Positions 1-6,116 of a stretch of 9,245 nt of DNA are shown here, in pieces. The stretch comes from Treponema sp. GTDB taxonomy: Bacteria > Spirochaetota > Spirochaetia > Treponematales > Breznakiellaceae. The translations under genes were made by a program, and so were the position numbers. The notes below the pieces were generated by a model. That model saw nothing but the letters and a program-made list of their open reading frames with translations. It was not told where the DNA came from and made no database searches. The number at the start of each line of letters is the position of its first letter. Position 1 is the first letter of the stretch. The stretch is from assembly GCA_031264395.1 (NCBI GenBank), contig JAISEB010000043.1, positions 1 to 9,245 of the forward strand, written 5' to 3'.

Positions 1-693
1 TTTGACACGGCGATAGACGCGGCCCAGATTCGCTGCGAAGTACAATACGGCCATCTCCTGCGGAACACCCACAAGAATCTTCCCCATGACCGGGCAAAAT
101 TTGAAATCTGCGCCCACAAATGGGTTTCCCTGGAAGAGACGGGCGGCGGCGTGGCCCTTCTTAACGACAGCAAATACGGCCACGATGTAGAAGGCGGCCG
201 TGTCAGGCTTACCCTGCTCCGTTCCCCCACCGCCCCCGACGAAGACGCGGACAGGGGAGAACAGCGCTTTACCTATTCCATCCTGCCTTTTACCGGAAGT
301 TTTGGTGAATCCAGGGTGGTCCGCGCGGGGTACGAGCTTAACGACGGCGCCGTTGTGGAATGTAATACCGCCGCGCCGGACCCGCGTGGCAGGGCCGCAA
401 AGGGCGGAACAGGGGATTATTCTTTCTTTTCAATTGACGCAGGCGGAATAATCGCCGAAAGCGTAAAGATCCCTGAAACAGAAAAGGGGAAGGTCAAAAG
501 CTGCGTCATCCGCCTGTACGAAAGCCTCGGCGGAAAAGAACGGGCGCTGCTGCGTTTTTCCCGGAACATCGAGTCCGCGTACCTTACGGACATGCTCGAA
601 GGAAACTCCAAACCCCTCCGGTTTTCGGAAAAAGAACTTGTCCTGCAGTTCAGGGCCTTCGAAATCAAGACCGTCCTGGTACATTTCAGGTAA
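1..693 (+). CDS. GH38 alpha-mannosidase, C-terminal part (5' end outside window)
   Basis: The reading frame is open from base 1 to the TAA at 691-693, giving about 230 residues of the C-terminal beta-sandwich region of a glycoside hydrolase family 38 alpha-mannosidase. These enzymes release alpha-linked mannose from glycans or mannosides. The stretch YGHLLRNTH, then FEICAHKWVSL, then GVALLNDSKYGHDV and LTLLRSP, then an F-T-Y-S-I-L-P-F segment, matches the family's usual C-terminal order. The catalytic domain, with its zinc site and nucleophilic Asp, lies upstream of the window and cannot be checked. The GTG at 151 is an internal valine codon, not the start, because recognisable family sequence runs through it from base 1. 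Base composition and codon use resemble the sugar operon downstream. The gene is followed by a 105-bp gap and a foreign-looking gene, so whether it works with the downstream operon is unknown. Confidence 0.88.
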   Translation, partial: FDTAIDAAQIRCEVQYGHLLRNTHKNLPHDRAKFEICAHKWVSLEETGGGVALLNDSKYGHDVEGGRVRLTLLRSPTAPDEDADRGEQRFTYSILPFTGSFGESRVVRAGYELNDGAVVECNTAAPDPRGRAAKGGTGDYSFFSIDAGGIIAESVKIPETEKGKVKSCVIRLYESLGGKERALLRFSRNIESAYLTDMLEGNSKPLRFSEKELVLQFRAFEIKTVLVHFR

Positions 694-701
694 CCCACGC
701 C

Positions 702-727
702 GGCAACCCGCTGCGGATGTCGTTGCC
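702..727 (+). terminator. Small hairpin just after the mannosidase stop (possible terminator)
   Basis: The arms GGCAAC (702-707) and GTTGCC (722-727) are perfectly complementary across 14 nt, and a nested CCG-CTG-CGG lies at 708-716. The hairpin starts 8 nt after the stop codon, where a transcription terminator would be expected. There is no convincing T-run after it (only ATAGGCCATTT), so intrinsic termination is doubtful. It could instead be an mRNA 3'-end stabiliser. Confidence 0.3.
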
Positions 728-731
728 ATAG

Positions 732-764
732 GCCATTTCCCGGACCCGGACTTCTTAAAATGGC
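732..764 (+). repeat. 7-bp inverted repeat before the vsr-like gene
   Basis: GCCATTT (732-738) and AAATGGC (758-764) are perfect inverted arms separated by 19 nt. The loop starts with the direct repeat CCCGGACCCGGA (739-750). The right arm ends 11 bp before the TATAAT box at 776-781. It could be a second hairpin in a tandem with 702-727, or an operator-like site for the Vsr gene. Its function is unknown. Confidence 0.3.
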
Positions 765-775
765 GGTGGGATAAC

Positions 776-781
776 TATAAT
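776..781 (+). promoter_or_regulatory. Possible -10 box for the vsr-like gene
   Basis: A perfect TATAAT lies 17 bp before the ATG at 799. No good -35 hexamer sits at the right distance: the best is TTCTTA at 752-757 with an 18-bp spacer, matching only three positions of TTGACA. Transcription from here would leave a leader of only about 10 nt and no strong Shine-Dalgarno. This is plausible for a weakly expressed, independently transcribed gene but unproven. Confidence 0.35.
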
Positions 782-798
782 GGACTGTAGGCAAATAG

Positions 799-1299
799 AT
801 GGACGTATTAACTCCTGAACAGCGCCATAAAAATATGTCGCATATCAGAAGCAGTGGTACGTCTATTGAAATTTCATTGCGCAAAGCGTTGTGGCGCGAA
901 GGCCTCCGTTACCGGAAAAATTACAACAAATTGCCGGGGAAGCCGGACATTGCCATAACAAAATACAAGATTGCCGTTTTTTGCGACGGCGAATTATGGC
1001 ATGGCAAGAACTGGACAGACAAGAAGAAAAAAATTAACACGAACAGGGATTATTGGATTCAAAAAATTGAGCGGAATATAGCCCGGGACACTGAAAATGA
1101 AAAGAGGCTTGAAAGTATGGGCTGGACCGTTATCAGGTTTTGGGGGAACGAAATAAAAAAGAACCTTGCGGATTGCGTAAATGAAATTAAAGAAACCATT
1201 TATGAAATAGAAAATGGCATATACGGCATAGAATATAATGAACCCATTGATTTAATGGCGGCAGAAGATGACCCTGAGTATACTGCCGGTAACGGATAA
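799..1299 (+). CDS. Vsr-like DNA mismatch endonuclease (variant lacking zinc ligands)
   Basis: The 166-residue protein resembles very-short-patch repair endonucleases. These nick next to T:G mismatches that arise by deamination of 5-methylcytosine, and are normally encoded beside a cytosine methyltransferase. The start TPEQRHKNMSHIRSSGT (residues 5-21) is the typical opening and supports the ATG at 799. The catalytic Asp is D50 in LPGKPDIAI, and E24 and H68 match the conserved Glu and His. The segment FCDGELWHGKNW (61-72) replaces the FTHGCFWHHHHC motif of E. coli Vsr, and WGN (115-117) replaces WEC, so all four zinc-ligand positions differ (E65, K70, W72, N117). The domain ends near residue 125, followed by an acidic tail of about 40 residues. 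The gene is clearly richer in A/T and in AAA, AAT and ATA codons than its neighbours, which suggests horizontal acquisition. No methyltransferase is in the window. A Vsr-fold nuclease is well supported; true mismatch specificity is not. Confidence 0.85.
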   Translation: MDVLTPEQRHKNMSHIRSSGTSIEISLRKALWREGLRYRKNYNKLPGKPDIAITKYKIAVFCDGELWHGKNWTDKKKKINTNRDYWIQKIERNIARDTENEKRLESMGWTVIRFWGNEIKKNLADCVNEIKETIYEIENGIYGIEYNEPIDLMAAEDDPEYTAGNG

Positions 1300-1450
1300 T
1301 TCGGGGTTTCCGGGGTTCTTGTTTTTTAATTGCTGTACAGACGGTTTCTTCTCCTCCCCGCCCGTTGAACGGGTTCGCCAGTTTCCCTTTGGATAATCCT
1401 CGAATAATATCGAAAAAGAAAAAAATAACCGCAAAAAACGCATGTTTTTC

Positions 1451-1479
1451 TTGACAAGTCACAATTCCAATAGTATGTT
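1451..1479 (+). promoter_or_regulatory. Promoter of the sugar operon
   Basis: A perfect TTGACA (1451-1456) is followed after 17 bp by TATGTT (1474-1479), which matches the -10 consensus at four of six positions. Transcription would start near 1486, giving a leader of about 20-35 nt before the first kinase codon. The -35 box is embedded in TGAC-AA-GTCA (1452-1461), a short palindrome that a repressor could use. This is the only good sigma-70-type promoter seen in front of the eight-gene block, so it probably drives the whole operon. Confidence 0.6.
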
Positions 1480-1508
1480 TAGGTTCAAATGTATCAAAAA
1501 CGATAATA

Positions 1509-3044
1509 ATGGGGAAAAATGTGGAAAACACGGAATATTCAATAGCCGTGGATCTGGGCGCCAGCGGGTCAAAAATGGCGGCTGTACGGGTGCACAGCGG
1601 TGTTGTCAGCCTGGAAGACATTTATACGTTCCCCAATGTCCCGCTTAATCTGGGGCCCGGCCTGTACTGGGATATCTTTGATCTTTACCGGAATATTCTT
1701 AAAGGGCTTTCGTGGTTTGGCTCAAAATACGGAAAACCAAAAAGCATAGGCATTGACAGCTGGGGCGCGACTTATGGTTTTTTGGATGCTCAGGGACGCC
1801 TTGCGGAGCCTGTTTTTCACTACCGCGATACAAGAACCGCCGGGGTTCTTGAAAAACTGTACGGCCGCCTTTCCAAACGGGAAATTTTTACCCTGACCGG
1901 CTGCCAGTGCGCCTCCAGTTATACTCTTGTGCAGCTTTACGCCTCGGCGTTGCAGGGGGATGCAATCCTCTCAAGCGCAAAACATCTGGTCCTGCTGCCG
2001 GATCTTCTGGCCTATTTTCTTGGCGGCGCCCTTTCGGCGGAGCGGACCATTGCCGGAACCACCGCGATGCTGCAGCCGTCCCAGCGGGACTGGTGCGGGG
2101 AACTTCTGTCTGCCCTTGGCATACCGTCCGGTTTTTTGCTGCCCCTGACCGATACCGGCACAATTAAAGGGCGCTTAAGCCCTTCGGTTGCCGGTGAAAC
2201 AGGACTGGGGGCCGTTCCGATTGTTTCGGCGATTGGCCACGACAGCGCCGCGGCGGTTGCGGCCATTCCGGGTTTTGGCGAAGACGATCTCTATGTCAGC
2301 ATCGGGACAAATATCAGCATGGGGATATACCAGGACGCCCCGGCCCTGGATGACGCCTTTTATGAAGGGGGATTCAAAAATACGGGCGGCGACGGGGGAA
2401 AGATCATTGTGTACCGCGATTTCCCCGCCGCGTGGATGCTGAACCGCCTGTACGCCGAATGGATAAAAACGGACGCGTCCTTAACCTTCAACGATCTTGA
2501 TGTTCTTGCCTCCCAAACGGAACAAGGGGAATTTTTTGATGTTGAAGATCCCCTGATTCAGGAAGCCGGCGGGGTAATGTCGGAAACAATTGCTTCTCTT
2601 GTTGAAAAAACCGGCCGGCCGCCTCCCCGGTCACGGGAGGCTTTCGCGGCAAGCGTCATGAAGAGCGTTGCGCTCTGTGTACGCCGCTACGCCCGGAAGC
2701 TGATCCGGCTCCGGGGAAAAGACTTCGACAAAATTTGGCTTATCAGCGGGGGAATACGGTACGGGAATTTGACATCCGCCATTGCAGGCGCGCTGGAAAG
2801 ACCGGTGTACTCCGGGCTTCCCTACGCAACCCTTCTGGGAAACGCGGTATCCCAATTATACGCGCTGGAAGATTTGGACAGAACCCTTTACGGGGAGAAA
2901 AACGCGGGGAATTCTTTTTTTGCGGAAATCAGGCCTCCTTCGCGCCCGGACTGGTCCGGGTACGGAGATTGCGCCATAGATAACAACATACTGCCGTTAA
3001 ATCGGTGTAGCAACGGAGGATTGCATGGACATCAGTATAATTAA
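1509..3044 (+). CDS. Rhamnulokinase-like FGGY carbohydrate kinase
   Basis: This 511-residue FGGY sugar kinase is closest in motif layout to the rhamnulokinase branch. It would phosphorylate a ketose with ATP in the cytoplasm to make the substrate of an aldolase. Visible motifs are the N-terminal phosphate loop VDLGASGSK (14-22), GIDSWGATYG (81-90), HYRDTRT (104-110), the putative catalytic base D245 in GHDSAAAV, the second phosphate loop SIGTN (264-268), and the C-terminal ISGG (412-415) followed by LLGNA. E. coli RhaB has SSGTW where this protein has SIGTN, so the sugar may not be L-rhamnulose; L-fuculose or another ketose is possible. Start choice: ATG 1509 has no Shine-Dalgarno, whereas the in-frame GTG at 1521 has GGGGA (1511-1515) five nt upstream and would give a protein four residues shorter. 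The gene overlaps the following aldolase gene by 20 bp, which implies coupled translation. Kinase class is certain, substrate is not. Confidence 0.85.
   Translation: MGKNVENTEYSIAVDLGASGSKMAAVRVHSGVVSLEDIYTFPNVPLNLGPGLYWDIFDLYRNILKGLSWFGSKYGKPKSIGIDSWGATYGFLDAQGRLAEPVFHYRDTRTAGVLEKLYGRLSKREIFTLTGCQCASSYTLVQLYASALQGDAILSSAKHLVLLPDLLAYFLGGALSAERTIAGTTAMLQPSQRDWCGELLSALGIPSGFLLPLTDTGTIKGRLSPSVAGETGLGAVPIVSAIGHDSAAAVAAIPGFGEDDLYVSIGTNISMGIYQDAPALDDAFYEGGFKNTGGDGGKIIVYRDFPAAWMLNRLYAEWIKTDASLTFNDLDVLASQTEQGEFFDVEDPLIQEAGGVMSETIASLVEKTGRPPPRSREAFAASVMKSVALCVRRYARKLIRLRGKDFDKIWLISGGIRYGNLTSAIAGALERPVYSGLPYATLLGNAVSQLYALEDLDRTLYGEKNAGNSFFAEIRPPSRPDWSGYGDCAIDNNILPLNRCSNGGLHGHQYN
3015..3020 (+). promoter_or_regulatory. 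Ribosome binding site inside the kinase gene
   Basis: GGAGGA lies four nt before ATG 3025, inside the last codons of the kinase gene. It fixes the aldolase start within the 20-bp overlap. Confidence 0.7.
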
Positions 3045-3642
3045 GGACATTCTGCAAGTGTGCCGGCGGCTTGATCAGAAAGGGCTTGTAAACGCCTACG
3101 AAGGGAACATATCGGTCCGGCAGAACGGATTAATATACATAACGCCGACCGGTAAAAACAAGGCGTTCCTGGACGAAGAGGCAATCTGCGTGCTGGAAGA
3201 AGGCAGCCTTAAACAGATTGGCGGTAAATTTCCCCCTTCTTCCGAAGTGCCCCTTCATGTCAATTCATACCAGACACGGTCAAATATCGGCGCCGTGATA
3301 CACTGCCACCCCCCATATCTTACGGCCTTTGCCCTGGATCACCGGCCGGTAAAGACCAGCGCGTATCCTGAGATGATGGGTAATTTCAAGGAAATTCCCG
3401 TTGCCCCTTACGGGAGGCCCGGAACATCCGATATTTTTGAGCCGGCCCGGAAATACATCGAAAAATACGACGGCGTACTGCTGGCCAACCACGGGATTCT
3501 GGTTGTCGGTAAAGACGTGTATGACGCAATGAACAAGGCCGAAGCCATGGAGGCCATTGCGCGGGTTCTGTCCATTGCGGAACAGGTCGGAAAACCGGTG
3601 GATCTTCCGGATGACGAATGCGCCTTCTTTCTTGCCAAGTAG
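3025..3642 (+). CDS. Class II (zinc) aldolase, FucA/AraD family
   Basis: This 205-residue protein belongs to the FucA/AraD/adducin-head family. Family members split sugar 1-phosphates such as L-fuculose 1-phosphate into DHAP and L-lactaldehyde; others are 4-epimerases (AraD). The active-site set of FucA is present: EGNIS (26-30) with N28, S72-S73 for phosphate binding, E74 as the general acid/base, H93 and H95 in IHCHP, Y114 in SAYPEM, and H156 in LANHG. These align one position after E. coli FucA E73, H92, H94, Y113 and H155. The protein ends at residue 205, a little short of FucA, so the C-terminal tail tyrosine of FucA (Y209) seems to be missing. Its tight overlap with the kinase gene says that the two act in sequence: kinase product in, DHAP plus an aldehyde out. 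An aldolase role is favoured over epimerase from the kinase partner and the FucA-like residues; the exact sugar is unknown. Confidence 0.85.
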   Translation: MDISIIKDILQVCRRLDQKGLVNAYEGNISVRQNGLIYITPTGKNKAFLDEEAICVLEEGSLKQIGGKFPPSSEVPLHVNSYQTRSNIGAVIHCHPPYLTAFALDHRPVKTSAYPEMMGNFKEIPVAPYGRPGTSDIFEPARKYIEKYDGVLLANHGILVVGKDVYDAMNKAEAMEAIARVLSIAEQVGKPVDLPDDECAFFLAK

Positions 3643-3668
3643 CGCCGGAAAAAGGCGGGAAAATACGG

Positions 3669-3691
3669 AAAAAACAAACAGTTTGTTTGTT
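3669..3691 (+). promoter_or_regulatory. Palindrome upstream of the binding-protein gene (candidate operator or mRNA hairpin)
   Basis: The core AACAAAC-A-GTTTGTT (3673-3687) is a perfect 7-bp inverted repeat around one base. It extends to 11-bp arms (3669-3679 and 3681-3691) with one mismatch. It sits 23 bp before ATG 3715 and 12 bp before the ribosome binding site. Short A/T-rich half-sites with TTTGTT or AACAAA are reminiscent of operators of some ROK repressors such as Bacillus XylR, although there the half-sites face the other way. The operon encodes a ROK regulator (6953-8185), which is a natural candidate to bind here. An mRNA hairpin protecting the binding-protein message is the alternative. 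Confidence 0.45.
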
Positions 3692-3703
3692 CATCAATTT
3701 CTT

Positions 3704-3708
3704 GGAGG
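3704..3708 (+). promoter_or_regulatory. Strong ribosome binding site of the binding-protein gene
   Basis: GGAGG lies six nt before ATG 3715. This near-ideal site fits the high expression expected of a periplasmic binding protein. Confidence 0.7.
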
Positions 3709-3714
3709 ATTAGA

Positions 3715-5025
3715 ATGAAGAACAAAAGAACGATTGCGCTGGTACTGCTTGCGGCATTTGCCGTCGGCAGCGTTTTCGCCACCGGAGAAAAACAGGGACA
3801 GGCTTCCTCGTCGAGCGCACAGACCGAAGTCAAAATTTTGACATGGACGCCCATTCCCCGGACCATGGAGAAGATGATCGCGGCATTTCAGGCGAAAAAT
3901 CCCGACATCAAGGTTACATTCAACAATATGAACTACAACCCCCAGTACCTTGCCGCGCTTTCCGCCGGAGCCGGTTCGAACAGCCTGCCGGACATCATTG
4001 CCCTGCAGCCCGGTTCCCTGACCCAGCAGTACAGGAACTATCTTATCGATTTGACTCCCTACATGGTTAAATCCTGGGGAGACCTCTGGGCCGACAAATT
4101 CTACAAGATCGACGCGGATCAGATGAAACTTGGCAACCCCTCAGGCGACAATTCGGTATACATCGTTCCCTGCGAATCCCAGATCATTGACATATGGTAC
4201 AACAAGACGCTGTTTGAACAGTTGGGTATCAAGGCGCCTGGCACCTGGGCCGAACTCAAGGCCGCGTCCGCCGCTCTGTCTTCCAGGGGCTACGCCCCGC
4301 TGTATTTCGGCGGCGCCGACGGGTGGCAAAAGATCAACCTGTTCCTGATGCTTTCCGAACAGCTTGCCCCCGGAGAAGTTTATACCGCCCAGGAAGGCAG
4401 GAGCCAATGGACCAGCGCCGGCATGGTAAGGGTCATGGAAGCATGGAAAGATTTTTATGCCAATGTAGCCCAGGTCGGTTCCCTGTCGAACCTTGCCTAT
4501 CCTGACGGAGTGGGACAGTTTGTGGCGGGCCGGGTCGGCATGATGGCGCTTGGTTCCTGGTGGCCCCAGGAATTTACCGCTCCCGATGCTCCCCCCAACG
4601 TAAAAAACTGGATTTTCGATCACTTCTTCCTTCCCTCCTATAATCCGGGCGGGCAGGCGAGCCCTCCCATCGGCGGGATGGACTTTGGTTTCGGCATCAC
4701 CAAAAATTCGAAAAACCCGGACGCCGCCTGGCGCGTACTTGAATCTTTTACCGCCGGAGAAGGCATACAGGCGTCGGTGGATGACCTTAATAACCTGCCG
4801 GCCGTCAAGGGCATAGCGCCCCAGGCGACAAATATTCTGGCAAGCATCAAAGAACAGATCGGCCGGTACAACGCGGTTCTCGATCAGGCGCGTAACCAGC
4901 GGTTCAGCAACCCCGAGGTTGAAACCGCGCTGCAGAATGCCATGGACGGCGTCGCGACAGGACAGCTGTCTTCCCAAGCGGCCCTTCAGCAGGTTCAGGC
5001 TGTCCAGAACCGTGTAAACAGATGA
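3715..5025 (+). CDS. ABC transporter sugar-binding protein (CUT1, solute-binding family 1)
   Basis: This 436-residue periplasmic binding protein captures a sugar or oligosaccharide and delivers it to the two permeases encoded downstream. Residues 1-22 form a Sec signal peptide: MKNKR, a hydrophobic core, then SVFA before TGEK, with probable signal peptidase I cleavage after A22. There is no lipobox Cys, so it is predicted to be soluble rather than a lipoprotein. A Ser/Gln-rich linker follows. The mature start VKILTWTPIP, the segment around FQAKNPDIKVTF (62-73), LPDIIALQPG, and the aromatic-rich GMMALGSWWPQEF (about 276-288) are typical of family 1 binding proteins; the GG-DFGFGI segment near residues 320-327 also fits. 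Length is normal for the family. The gene has a strong ribosome binding site, a palindrome upstream and a structured 197-bp spacer downstream, an arrangement that fits higher output of this gene than of the permeases. The ligand is not predictable from sequence. Confidence 0.92.
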   Translation: MKNKRTIALVLLAAFAVGSVFATGEKQGQASSSSAQTEVKILTWTPIPRTMEKMIAAFQAKNPDIKVTFNNMNYNPQYLAALSAGAGSNSLPDIIALQPGSLTQQYRNYLIDLTPYMVKSWGDLWADKFYKIDADQMKLGNPSGDNSVYIVPCESQIIDIWYNKTLFEQLGIKAPGTWAELKAASAALSSRGYAPLYFGGADGWQKINLFLMLSEQLAPGEVYTAQEGRSQWTSAGMVRVMEAWKDFYANVAQVGSLSNLAYPDGVGQFVAGRVGMMALGSWWPQEFTAPDAPPNVKNWIFDHFFLPSYNPGGQASPPIGGMDFGFGITKNSKNPDAAWRVLESFTAGEGIQASVDDLNNLPAVKGIAPQATNILASIKEQIGRYNAVLDQARNQRFSNPEVETALQNAMDGVATGQLSSQAALQQVQAVQNRVNR

Positions 5026-5046
5026 AGAACTTCGCCGCAAGCGCGA

Positions 5047-5060
5047 GCCGAAGGTTCGGC
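5047..5060 (+). repeat. Short hairpin in the binding protein-permease spacer
   Basis: GCCGAA-GG-TTCGGC is a perfect inverted repeat 21 nt after the binding-protein stop. It is followed by GGGG (5061-5064) and CCCC (5072-5075), which could form another short stem. Such 3' hairpins can protect the upstream message from exonucleases. Confidence 0.4.
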
Positions 5061-5083
5061 GGGGTAGCAGGCCCCATCGGGTA

Positions 5084-5211
5084 AAAGGCGCGGAAGGCGG
5101 TTCTCCGGCCATAGGCGCGGCAGGCTGTTGTTGTTCCGGGTATCCGGTATTTCAACTGCCTCTGCGCCGCCGCGCTTTGCCTTCCGCCCGCCTTTGGCGT
5201 CTTGTTTTTTT
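5084..5211 (+). terminator. Possible attenuator between binding-protein and permease genes
   Basis: A left arm at 5084-5098 (AAAGGCG then CGGAAGGC) pairs with GCCTTCCG (5179-5186) and CGCCTTT (5189-5195), leaving a 2-nt bulge, to give a 15-bp stem around a GC-rich loop that is itself self-complementary. The right arm shares CGCC with a small hairpin, CGCC-TTT-GGCG (5189-5199), which is followed by TCTTG and seven T residues (5205-5211). That small hairpin plus T-run resembles a weak intrinsic terminator, and the long stem would exclude it. This is consistent with partial termination that sets the ratio of binding protein to permeases. It is inferred from complementarity only. Confidence 0.35.
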
Positions 5212-5222
5212 AAGAGGAAAAA

Positions 5223-6116
5223 ATGTTGAGAAAAATATTGGGTTCGGGATACTGGTTTTTGGTTCCCGCGTTTGTGTTTTTTTTGTTTTTTATCTTGTAT
5301 CCCATCATCTTTGTGGTTTCAGGCAGCTTTTTCAGCTGGTCAACCCTGTCCGAAATGAGATTTACCGGCCTGGACAATTACCTTGAAATTATGACCGACC
5401 GGGTATTCGGAATTACCATGCGCAACACGGCGTTGTGGTTTTTTATCACCATTTTTGTACAGGCGGCGATAGGCTTTTCCTTGGCGTACATTATTGAAGA
5501 AAAACTGATAAACGGAAGGCTCTTTTTCAGAACCCTGTTCTTTATTCCGGTGGTAACTTCGATTGTTGTTATCGCTATTATCTGGTCAAACCTGTATTCC
5601 CCTTACAACGGTCCCATCGGCAATTTTCTGTCCAAAATAGGGTTTAAGGGGCCGTTTAATTTTCTTGGGGATGTTCACAATGTCATCTTTGCCCTTATTG
5701 TGGTGAATATTTTTGAATGGACCGGCTGGTCCATGGCCCTGTATATTGCCGGCCTGTCGGAAATACCGATCGAAATGAAAGAGGCCGCCCTTATCGACGG
5801 AGTCACCGGTTTTCCCCTGATCTGGCGTATATACATCCCGACCCTTTCACACGTACATAAATCCCTTATCATGCTCGGGGTTATCGGATCGCTTCAGACC
5901 TTTGCGCTGATCTACAGCATGACGTCAGGCGGCCCCAATTCCGCAAGCGAGATGCCGGCAACCTATATCTTCCGCACGGGCTTTACCATGCAGCGCATGG
6001 GTTATGCTTCGGCCATTTCAACGGTAATACTTGTTCTTACCCTGATTATTACGGTCTTCCAGATGACGGTGTTAAAATCCGGAAATTTGACGATCGGAAG
6101 AGGGGGAGAAGCATGA
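5223..6116 (+). CDS. ABC sugar permease, MalF type (CUT1)
   Basis: This 297-residue inner-membrane protein forms one half of the sugar channel. About six hydrophobic segments are visible, at roughly 11-33, 66-92, 100-123, 152-178, 214-232 and 264-284. The cytoplasmic EAA loop, which docks onto the transport ATPase, is EAALIDG at 187-193 followed by FPLIWRIYIPTLSH. The short periplasmic region and overall length match the compact CUT1 MalF-like class (UgpA/LacF/MsmF) rather than E. coli MalF, which has a large periplasmic insert. ATG 5223 is supported by AAGAGG (5212-5217) five nt upstream. The stop overlaps the next permease start as ATGA (6113-6116), so the two are translationally coupled and surely form a heterodimer. 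Confidence 0.93.
   Translation: MLRKILGSGYWFLVPAFVFFLFFILYPIIFVVSGSFFSWSTLSEMRFTGLDNYLEIMTDRVFGITMRNTALWFFITIFVQAAIGFSLAYIIEEKLINGRLFFRTLFFIPVVTSIVVIAIIWSNLYSPYNGPIGNFLSKIGFKGPFNFLGDVHNVIFALIVVNIFEWTGWSMALYIAGLSEIPIEMKEAALIDGVTGFPLIWRIYIPTLSHVHKSLIMLGVIGSLQTFALIYSMTSGGPNSASEMPATYIFRTGFTMQRMGYASAISTVILVLTLIITVFQMTVLKSGNLTIGRGGEA

Noticed and set aside
151..693. Separate 180-residue gene starting at GTG 151
   Set aside because: GH38 sequence is continuous in the same frame from base 1, so 151 is internal to a larger gene.
1300..1335. Terminator after the vsr-like gene ending in the T-run at 1322-1327
   Set aside because: The GGGGTT repeats before the T-run are direct, not inverted, so no convincing stem forms.
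1361..1373. Palindrome CCCGTT-G-AACGGG upstream of the operon promoter as an operator
   Set aside because: It is about 80 bp upstream of the -35 box and has no second copy in the window. It may be chance in GC-rich sequence.
1442..1648. Plus-strand frame of 68 codons starting at ATG 1442
   Set aside because: Its start lies upstream of the operon's -35 box and most of it overlaps the kinase gene in another frame. The product is unlike any family.
4141..5112. Long minus-strand open frame of 323 codons opposite the binding-protein gene
   Set aside because: It lies antisense to a clearly recognisable gene in a GC-rich region where stop codons are rare. Its translation is Arg/Gly/Pro-rich and shows no family motif.
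4904..5155. Minus-strand open frame of 83 codons covering part of the 5026-5222 spacer
   Set aside because: It overlaps the end of the binding-protein gene, is low in complexity and has no good ribosome binding site. The spacer is better explained as structured RNA or a repeat.
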